14,504 nucleotides of DNA, from contig CAMWIS010000030.1 of assembly GCA_947174375.1 (NCBI GenBank), positions 1 to 14,504 on the forward strand, given 5' to 3'. This DNA is from an uncultured Bacteroidales bacterium (GTDB lineage Bacteria > Bacteroidota > Bacteroidia > Bacteroidales > P3). The notes under the pieces are model-generated. The model was not told where the DNA came from. It saw only the letters and a list, made by a program, of their open reading frames with translations, and searched no databases. This document shows positions 8,701 to 13,573 of this stretch, in pieces; positions within the stretch are counted from its first letter, which is position 1; every line of letters begins with the position of its first letter. Position numbers and translations under genes: made by a program.

Positions 8701-11570
8701 GCATAGAGGCCGATTTCGCCACCAACCTGGCAACGATTGCCGTGGCCGTGGAACCCGAAGCCGCCGGCACCGTCCTCAATGCGGGCAACCAGCCGATAGG
8801 CCAACACATCACGCTGACGGCCCAACCCGCGGAGGGCTATCAATTGGCGCGATGGGAGGATGCCACGGGGGCGACCCTCGGCCAAAACCTGACCTATACG
8901 GTTGAAAACCTGAGTGCCTACACGCAACTGAAAGCCGTGTTCGAGAAACGCCAATATACGCTGCAAATAGCCGCAAGCCTGCCCGTAGCGGAGGCCGGCG
9001 AGGCAGGGATTCTGCCTGCGGCGGGCGGCGGAGCGCCCGCCGGCGCGCTCACGCTGCGCTATGGCGAGGGCTTCCTGCTGAGCGCGCAGCCGGCCTCCGG
9101 CTACCGCTTTGACTATTGGCAACTGGTCGGTTCGGAGGAAATCCCCGGCACCGAAACGCCCTACGCGGGCATCGCCACGCAGAACGCCACCTACCGCGCC
9201 GTCTTTTCACCCCTGCCCTACCACCTGACGACACGCGCCAACCAAGCCTACAAGGGACGGACGCGCGGCGACGGCAACTACCTTTACGGCAGCCAAGCCA
9301 CCGTGACCGCCATTCCGGCCGAAGGCAACCACTTCTCGGCCTGGGTGCTGACGGGCGACGGCCTGCCCGCCCAAGGGCTGACGGCGAAAACGAACCCCTA
9401 TACGTTCACGGTAAAGGGCGAAACGACGGCGGAAGCCCTGTTCGACACGAACAACTACACGCTGACGCTTCAGAACACCCGAACCGACTTGGGGACGGCC
9501 TCGATGACGGTTAACGGCACGGTTCAGGCCGGCGCGTCCGCCACCATCATCCACAACGGCCAGGCGACGTTCAACGCCACCGTCAAGGATGCGGCGCATT
9601 ACCGCTTTGCCTGCTTTACCGACCGCAACGGCCGCAAACTCAGCACCGCCAACCCGTGGACGCTGACCGTAACGTCCGACACGCTCGTCGTCGCCACCTT
9701 CGAACCGGTTACGTTCACGCTCTCGGCCGAAAGCGCCGACCCGGCCATGGGCGCGGTTTCGCACTCCGGCGGCATGGAACAGCCCTATCTCGGCCGCGTG
9801 ACGATGACGGCCGAACCCTCTTACGGTTACCAGTTCATCAAATGGGTGCTGGCCGACAAAGACGGACAGGCCACCGCAACGGTCTTCTCCACGACCGGCA
9901 CCACCGAATTCATCATGACCCGCGACACGTCCATCCTGGCCATCTTCGAACCGAAACAATTTTTCGTAAGCGGGGAAGCGGCCATTGACGGCAGCGGTTA
10001 TGTGGACGGCTTGCCGGACGGCGGCGGCCTTTATACCTATGGCGATGAAGCGCAGGTAGAGGCTACGCCCGCTTACGGCTACACGTTCTCGCATTGGGAA
10101 ATCAACGGCGTCCGTATGTCGGACGAACCCGTATATACATGGACGGTAAGCGAAGCCGCCACGGCCACCGCCGTATTCTCGCCCGTGATGTACCACATCG
10201 ACCTGAGCCTGTCGCCGGAGAACGTAGGCTATACGACGGGCGGCGGCCTCTATGGCTACGGCACGACGGCCACCGTGGAAGCCGTGCCCGACGAAGGGTT
10301 TTATTTCAAGGGGTGGCACAACGGCCATCATGTGGTATCGAAAGACAACCCGTTCCGCATGACGGTGGGCCGCGACAGCAGCTTGACGGCCATTTTGGAG
10401 ACCGACACGCTGACCGTGGCGTTGCAGACCGAGGGCGAAGGGGAAGCGCGCGGCGCGGGCCGTTTCCTGATGCGCGAACCCGTGACGCTTGAAGCGACGC
10501 CCGTACCGGGTCACGAGTTCCTGGCCTGGACGGACGAAGACGGCAACCGTATTTCGACCGAAAACCCGTTTGAATTCCCCGCCACGGCCAACGTGGCCTA
10601 TACGGCCGTATTCATGCCCAAGACCTATGCCGTGACGCTGAACACCGAAGCGGGCGGCACGCTGCAGGGCGGCGGCGAATACGCCTATCTCTCGGACGTG
10701 GTGCTGTTGGCAAGGGCCGACAGCGTGCACACGTTCCGTTGCTGGCAGTTGGATGAGGAATCGGCGGAAGACAGCTACCTCGCCGACCTCTTTACGCCCG
10801 AAGTCCTGCAACAGCCCCGGTTGACGTACCGCGTGGACCGTCCGCTGGGCCTGAAAGCCGTTTTCGACGCCTTTACCTACGACATCACGGCCGAAGCCTC
10901 GCCGGCCAACAGCGGCACGTTCCGCGGCACGGGCACGTTCAACCACGGCGCTTCGACGGTGCTGGAAGCCCTGCCGGCCGAACACTTTGACTTTGCGGCC
11001 TGGACGCTGAACGGCGAGACGGTTTCGACCGAGCCGAACTTAGAGATTCCGTCCATTGAGGAAAACCGCCTCTATATCGCGCTGTTCAAACCGACCGAAT
11101 ATCAGATAGAGGTGAGCGTCTATCCGTCCAAGGGCGGGGTGGCCACCGGCGCCGGCTCCTACCGCTTCGGCGATACGGTGCAGATTGCCGTCAGCATGCA
11201 GCCCGGCTATACGTTCCAAAGATGGGTTGACAAGGACTTCAATAATGTTTCCGATGCACCGTCGTTCTTGCATATCGTTACCGGCAGTAATATTTTCACG
11301 GCCTCGGCCAAGGCCGGCAACGAAACGGCGTTGACGGGCGACGGCCACCTCAACGTCTATCCGAATCCGGCCACCGAATACCTGTATTTCGAAGCCGAAG
11401 CCGACCTAAAGCGCATCTCGCTGATAGACACGCGCGGCCGCCTGTTGCGACAAGCCGATGTCAACGGACGGCAGGCCGTGTTGCGGACTTCCGATTGCCC
11501 GGCGGGTCTGCACTTCTACCGCGTGGAATGGCAGGACGGCCGCGTCAGCCACGGCAAATGGGTGCGGTAG
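5796..11570 (+). CDS. Giant T9SS-secreted repeat protein, complete (paralog B)
   Basis: A 1924-residue paralog of the gene upstream, and probably likewise a surface stalk or adhesin. The ATG at 5796 is chosen because it starts a good signal peptide: MKIFHTVKKR, a hydrophobic stretch to about residue 24, and probable cleavage at LNA|QPH near residue 31, with Gln at +1 as is typical of Bacteroidota. Domains: PCMD-like jelly roll (residues about 40-253, from LPNRGFELYDN to VDDIFFVYNP); Ig-like domain (about 254-368, GTMSP, ELSDAAGSF, YRIRVRSTNYP); 19 InlB-B-type repeats (6900-about 11316); and a canonical T9SS type A sorting domain (residues 1852-1924, beginning LNVYPNPA, with GLHFYRV). No Shine-Dalgarno sequence or promoter is visible in the 6-bp gap, so it is probably co-transcribed with the upstream gene. 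A terminator-like hairpin lies inside its signal-peptide codons. Binding specificity is unknown. Confidence 0.93.
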   Translation: MKIFHTVKKRLLLGAAFFCIVAAGGNGYLNAQPHNGTEQLPNRGFELYDNEGSSSIEPQGWNSFMTANASGIASSGKAQRLSKESGARPGGKGAYYLRVYSTEVLGIVANGNVTTGRINMGSATATDASNHNYTDRGNEGFYWRQTTVPDSLVVWLWFKPKGSASDQAQVNVIIHNDNRTIDPGTERSQVVAQAKINPSATDGWQRFSAPFVKTGATNDAQYVLASFTTNKTPGGGKANDELLVDDIFFVYNPTLRLNNFTTTAIGLRDDEDVTVEVPFRITGTMSPQMGDDNIVIAELSDAAGSFAQPTELGRLTTDESGSIMASLPSTLPVGTGYRIRVRSTNYPRVSDDNGKDIELFRGYYIEGKASAPSRGSVSGSQTYKQGTQATLTAVATPGNHFTHWSENGNRIEGANNVYTFTVDRNRTLTAHFDTNYYEFTLQTEGNGTVAVSPQADNGRFIHNTPVRLQASAGTGSRFAGFYDGATLLNNQSDYTLPIVRDLTLTARFELQSYNLTVAANNAALGNVKGSGAYKYQTTAKLEATPNAYCRFVAWQDADGNTLSTDNPYNHTVTAATRVTGVFEERTYRVTTASQPTAGGNVNGGGTYSASKSQKIELTAEAKSGYTFSYWTVEANGQTEEKTDNPLTLVSGHINSDYICTAYFEPVRYRMTATAEPEEGGSVEGDGLYIYQEQVRLTAIPAEGYRFVTWRDAVTGDDLSAQAIYTFQATADRRLTAVFELLQYDISVASEPADYGDVSGGGAYTHGTEAILTARAAEGYEFRYWYRDGDETDTVAKTPEATVTVTAARQYTAVFTLKRKQANGVAAPRQGGVIFGTGLYDDGAVAQLEAQAAEGYRFGGWYDLQGDLLGEADIIYLKMGRDSTVQAVFTPHDYTVTLAVAGNLNVGEVSFDNVTFGKTLTATLPYDSTLTLYARATTGGYKVLNWQKAGGTASLGKTEQIRYTVSGDARIEADFATNLATIAVAVEPEAAGTVLNAGNQPIGQHITLTAQPAEGYQLARWEDATGATLGQNLTYTVENLSAYTQLKAVFEKRQYTLQIAASLPVAEAGEAGILPAAGGGAPAGALTLRYGEGFLLSAQPASGYRFDYWQLVGSEEIPGTETPYAGIATQNATYRAVFSPLPYHLTTRANQAYKGRTRGDGNYLYGSQATVTAIPAEGNHFSAWVLTGDGLPAQGLTAKTNPYTFTVKGETTAEALFDTNNYTLTLQNTRTDLGTASMTVNGTVQAGASATIIHNGQATFNATVKDAAHYRFACFTDRNGRKLSTANPWTLTVTSDTLVVATFEPVTFTLSAESADPAMGAVSHSGGMEQPYLGRVTMTAEPSYGYQFIKWVLADKDGQATATVFSTTGTTEFIMTRDTSILAIFEPKQFFVSGEAAIDGSGYVDGLPDGGGLYTYGDEAQVEATPAYGYTFSHWEINGVRMSDEPVYTWTVSEAATATAVFSPVMYHIDLSLSPENVGYTTGGGLYGYGTTATVEAVPDEGFYFKGWHNGHHVVSKDNPFRMTVGRDSSLTAILETDTLTVALQTEGEGEARGAGRFLMREPVTLEATPVPGHEFLAWTDEDGNRISTENPFEFPATANVAYTAVFMPKTYAVTLNTEAGGTLQGGGEYAYLSDVVLLARADSVHTFRCWQLDEESAEDSYLADLFTPEVLQQPRLTYRVDRPLGLKAVFDAFTYDITAEASPANSGTFRGTGTFNHGASTVLEALPAEHFDFAAWTLNGETVSTEPNLEIPSIEENRLYIALFKPTEYQIEVSVYPSKGGVATGAGSYRFGDTVQIAVSMQPGYTFQRWVDKDFNNVSDAPSFLHIVTGSNIFTASAKAGNETALTGDGHLNVYPNPATEYLYFEAEADLKRISLIDTRGRLLRQADVNGRQAVLRTSDCPAGLHFYRVEWQDGRVSHGKWVR
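5817..5850 (+). terminator. Terminator-like hairpin inside the signal-peptide codons of paralog B
   Basis: A7GGC (5817-5826) is the exact reverse complement of GCCT7 (5841-5850). A G-U pair and two GC pairs extend the stem inward (TGC 5827-5829 with GCG 5838-5840), giving 13 bp with an 8-nt loop and a T7 tract, the form of a bidirectional intrinsic terminator. It begins 28 bp after the stop codon of the upstream giant gene, a usual place for a terminator, yet lies in codons 8-19 of the next gene. The structure is read directly from the sequence; whether it terminates transcription in the cell is inferred. Confidence 0.6.
6900..11316 (+). repeat. 19 divergent InlB-B-type protein repeats in paralog B
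   Basis: The same unit as in the upstream gene: strand, G-x-G-x-Y segment, L-x-A-x-[PA]-x-x-G-Y-x-F-x-x-W, polar turn, T-A-x-F. Several units carry insertions. Unit 4 (7548-7790) has a longer hairpin after its Trp; unit 8 (about 8464-8721) has extra strand sequence; unit 10 (about 8950-9213) has an Ala/Gly-rich insert coded by palindromic DNA; unit 17 (about 10618-10869) has an acidic insert after its Trp. The last unit (11094-about 11316) resembles the last unit of the upstream gene (QRWVDKD against RQWVDKK). The units probably form a rigid extracellular spacer between the N-terminal head and the sorting domain. Confidence 0.88.
9001..9042. repeat. Two adjacent inverted repeats within repeat unit 10 of paralog B
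   Basis: The first is AGGCAG (9001-9006), a 5-nt loop, then CTGCCT (9012-9017). The second is CGGCGGGCG (9019-9027), a 6-nt loop, then CGCCCGCCG (9034-9042). Together they code for an Ala/Gly/Pro-rich segment (AGILPAAGGGAPAGA) absent from the other units, where the first strand runs almost directly into the Y-G-E/Y-G-x segment. They may be the remains of a small palindromic insertion that kept the reading frame, or chance structure in GC-rich DNA. Confidence 0.5.
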
Positions 11571-11604
11571 GCGGTTCATATCCGCCCGCCGCACTTGATT
11601 TTAC
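11562..11604 (+). terminator. Probable intrinsic terminator spanning the stop codon of paralog B
   Basis: GTGCGG (11562-11567) pairs with CCGCAC (11589-11594), and GGCGG (11570-11574) pairs with CCGCC (11582-11586). The two stems are separated by a 2x2 interruption containing a possible G-U pair and closed by a 7-nt loop. The T-rich stretch TTGATTTTA follows at once. The UAG stop codon (11568-11570) lies inside the hairpin. It separates the giant genes from prfA. The T tract is interrupted, so efficiency is uncertain. Confidence 0.6.
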
Positions 11605-11625
11605 GCCTAATTTACCTTAACTTTG
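11595..11625 (+). promoter_or_regulatory. Bacteroidota-type promoter of prfA
   Basis: TAACTTTG at 11618-11625 matches the -7 consensus TAnnTTTG used by the Bacteroidota primary sigma factor. TTG at 11595-11597, 20 nt upstream, fits the -33 element. The predicted transcript start is a few bases after 11625, giving a leader of about 30 nt before the prfA ATG at 11661. The -33 element directly abuts the terminator hairpin, so terminator and promoter are packed back to back. Confidence 0.7.
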
Positions 11626-11631
11626 TTGGAT

Positions 11632-11648
11632 TGTCCCCCAATGGGACA
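11632..11648 (+). other. Stem-loop in the prfA leader
   Basis: TGTCCC (11632-11637) and GGGACA (11643-11648) form a perfect 6-bp stem with a 5-nt loop, at or near the predicted 5' end of the prfA transcript and 12 nt before the start codon. It could stabilise the mRNA end or affect initiation. No known riboswitch or leader family is recognised. Confidence 0.45.
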
Positions 11649-11660
11649 CGAGCGTGTATT

Positions 11661-12731
11661 ATGTTAGATAAATTAGAAGCGTTGAACCAGCGTTTCCTGG
11701 CCATCGAGCAGGAAATGAACCAACCGGAAGTGATGGCCGACATGAAGCGGTTCATCAAGCTGAACAAGGACTACAAGGAATTGCAGCCGATTGTGGCGGC
11801 CTACAAGCAATACAAGAACCTCATCGACAATATCGCCAACGCCAAGGAAGTGCTCGCGCATGAAAAGGACGAGGAATTCCGCGAAATGGCCAAAGAGGAA
11901 CTCAGCACGTTTACCGAAGAGAAAGAGCGGCTGGAGGAGGAAATCCGCATCCTGCTGATTCCCGCCGACCCGCAGGACTCCAAGAACGCGATTCTGGAAA
12001 TACGCGCCGGCACGGGCGGCGACGAGGCGGCTATTTTTGCGGGCGACCTCTACCGTATGTACGTGCGCTATTGCGAGAAACGCGGCTGGAAGATGGAGAC
12101 CGTGGACTTTACCGAAGGGACGGCCGGCGGCTACAAGGAAATCGTCGTCAACGTGACGGGCGAAGGCGTCTATGGCATCCTCAAATACGAATCGGGCGTA
12201 CACCGCGTGCAACGCGTGCCGGAGACCGAAACGCAGGGCCGCGTGCATACGTCGGCGGCCTCGGTCGTCGTCTTGCCCGAAGCCGATGAGTTCGACGTGG
12301 AACTCAAGGCGAACGACATCCGCAAGGATACCTACTGCTCGTCGGGCCCCGGCGGCCAGTCGGTGAACACGACCTATTCGGCCGTGCGCCTCACCCACAT
12401 CCCCACGGGCATCGTCGTCGCGATTCAGGACGAGAAATCGCAGATCAAGAATTACGAGAAAGCCTTGAAGGTGTTGCGGACGCGCATCTACGAAATCGAA
12501 TATCAGAAATATCTGGACGAGATTTCCTCCAAGCGGAAAACGATGGTTTCGACGGGCGACCGCTCGGCCAAAATCCGGACGTACAACTACCCGCAGAGCC
12601 GTGTGACCGACCACCGCATCAACTTTACGATTTATTCGCTCGGCAACTTCATGGACGGTGAAATCCAGGAAGTGCTCGACGCGCTGCAACTGGCCGAAAA
12701 CGCCGAAAAACTCAAAGAAAACGTAGGATAG
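11661..12731 (+). CDS. prfA: Peptide chain release factor 1 (RF1)
   Basis: RF1 reads UAA and UAG stop codons in the ribosomal A site and triggers hydrolysis of the finished peptide. The product is 356 residues, a normal length for the family. The tripeptide anticodon motif P-x-T appears as PET at residues 187-189 (RVPETETQGRVHTSA), which marks RF1 rather than RF2. The catalytic GGQ is at 231-233 (SGPGGQSVNTT), where the Gln is normally methylated. The N-terminal helical domain (about 1-105) is Lys/Glu-rich. The ATG at 11661 (MLDKLEALNQRF) is the family start; an in-frame TTG at 11595 lies in the promoter and is rejected. pyrF follows after 2 bp, so the two are probably translated from one mRNA starting at the promoter just upstream. 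Identification is secure. Confidence 0.98.
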   Translation: MLDKLEALNQRFLAIEQEMNQPEVMADMKRFIKLNKDYKELQPIVAAYKQYKNLIDNIANAKEVLAHEKDEEFREMAKEELSTFTEEKERLEEEIRILLIPADPQDSKNAILEIRAGTGGDEAAIFAGDLYRMYVRYCEKRGWKMETVDFTEGTAGGYKEIVVNVTGEGVYGILKYESGVHRVQRVPETETQGRVHTSAASVVVLPEADEFDVELKANDIRKDTYCSSGPGGQSVNTTYSAVRLTHIPTGIVVAIQDEKSQIKNYEKALKVLRTRIYEIEYQKYLDEISSKRKTMVSTGDRSAKIRTYNYPQSRVTDHRINFTIYSLGNFMDGEIQEVLDALQLAENAEKLKENVG

Positions 12732-12733
12732 TT

Positions 12734-13573
12734 ATGAATAGAACCGAACTGATTGCCGAAATCCGCCGGAAAAAGTCCTTCCTCTGCGTAGGCTTGGATC
12801 CGGACATGAATAAGATTCCCGCCTGCCTGCAACAGGAAGAAGACGTGATTTTCGCGTTCAACAAGGCGATTATCGACGCCACGCTGGACTATGCCGTGGC
12901 CTACAAGCCCAACCTGGCGTTTTACGAAGCCTACGGCTTGAAAGGCATGATGTCGCTCAAGAAGACGATCGACTATCTGCGGCGGTTCAACGTGTTTACG
13001 ATTGCCGACGCCAAACGCGGCGACATCGGCAATACGTCGCTCAAATACGCGCAGGCTTACCTCGACCCCGCCGGCGACTTCAACTTCAACGCCATCACCG
13101 TGGCGCCCTATATGGGCGAAGACTCGGTAAAGCCGTTCCTGCAGGTGCCGGACAAATTCGTGGTGTTGCTCGCGCTGACGTCCAATCCGGGCGCACGCGA
13201 TTTCCAGAATCTGGAAATCACGGGTGGCGCCGAGGGGGCGCCGTTGGAAAAGCATCTCTATGAACAGGTGTTGCGCACCTCGACCGCATGGGGCGACGCC
13301 GACAACATGATGTACGTGGTGGGCGCCACCCGCGCCGAATTTCTTTCGGACGTGCGCCGGATTGTGCCGAACCACTTCCTGCTCGTGCCGGGCGTGGGCG
13401 CGCAGGGCGGCAGCCTCGAAGAGGTCTGCCGCTACGGCCTCAACGACGACATCGGCCTGCTCATCAACGCCTCCCGCAGCATCCTCTACGCGGGCAAAGA
13501 CACGGATTTCGCCGAGGCCGCGCGCGCGGAAGCGGCGCGTATGCAACAACAAATGCAGGCGTATGTCCGTTAG
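12734..13573 (+). CDS. pyrF: Orotidine 5'-phosphate decarboxylase, long (type 2) form
   Basis: Converts orotidine 5'-phosphate to UMP, the last step of de novo pyrimidine synthesis, in the cytoplasm. The 279-residue product is longer than the roughly 230-240-residue E. coli type and fits the type 2 group common in Bacteroidota. Key motifs: the substrate-binding FLCVGLDPD near residue 17-24; the catalytic D-x-K-x-x-D as DAKRGD at residues 92-97; YKPN at 57-60; and the phosphate-binding loop PGVGAQGG at 219-226. The ATG lies 2 bp after the prfA stop codon, indicating co-transcription and possible translational coupling. The 3' end overlaps the next gene by 11 bp in another frame. No odd residues were seen in the motifs. 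Confidence 0.97.
   Translation: MNRTELIAEIRRKKSFLCVGLDPDMNKIPACLQQEEDVIFAFNKAIIDATLDYAVAYKPNLAFYEAYGLKGMMSLKKTIDYLRRFNVFTIADAKRGDIGNTSLKYAQAYLDPAGDFNFNAITVAPYMGEDSVKPFLQVPDKFVVLLALTSNPGARDFQNLEITGGAEGAPLEKHLYEQVLRTSTAWGDADNMMYVVGATRAEFLSDVRRIVPNHFLLVPGVGAQGGSLEEVCRYGLNDDIGLLINASRSILYAGKDTDFAEAARAEAARMQQQMQAYVR

Noticed and set aside
3189..10138. Recurring AT-rich palindrome GTATATAC (3189, 7044, 10131, and a variant near 7962) as a possible regulatory site
   Set aside because: Each copy codes for [VI]-Y-T at the same position of a repeat unit, which explains the recurrence. ACA codons also occur elsewhere in these genes.
1170..10985. Long minus-strand open frames (1170-2372, 2421-3623, 3828-5690, 9207-10985), the longest 620 codons
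   Set aside because: They mirror the repeat coding on the plus strand, are Arg/Gly/His-rich without domain motifs or signal peptides, and arise because the GC-rich sense genes rarely use TTA, CTA or TCA codons. The plus-strand products have full domain structure.
795..11316. CRISPR array or recent DNA tandem repeat
   Set aside because: The periodicity is at protein level. The identical DNA runs noticed between units were short (about 16 bp), units vary in length, and there are no constant repeats with unique spacers.
795..11316. Link to flagella suggested by the family label Flg_new
   Set aside because: The label is historical; these InlB-B-type repeats are extracellular spacers, and nothing in the window is flagellar.
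11595..11660. TTG-initiated 22-residue N-terminal extension of prfA
   Set aside because: The extension would be coded by the -33/-7 promoter elements and leader, and it does not resemble the RF1 N-terminus. MLDKLEALNQRF from 11661 is the normal start.
12729..12731. prfA ending in UAG, the stop codon read only by RF1, as autoregulation
   Set aside because: pyrF and paralog B also end in UAG, so the codon is ordinary here, and there is no frameshift site of the kind known from prfB.
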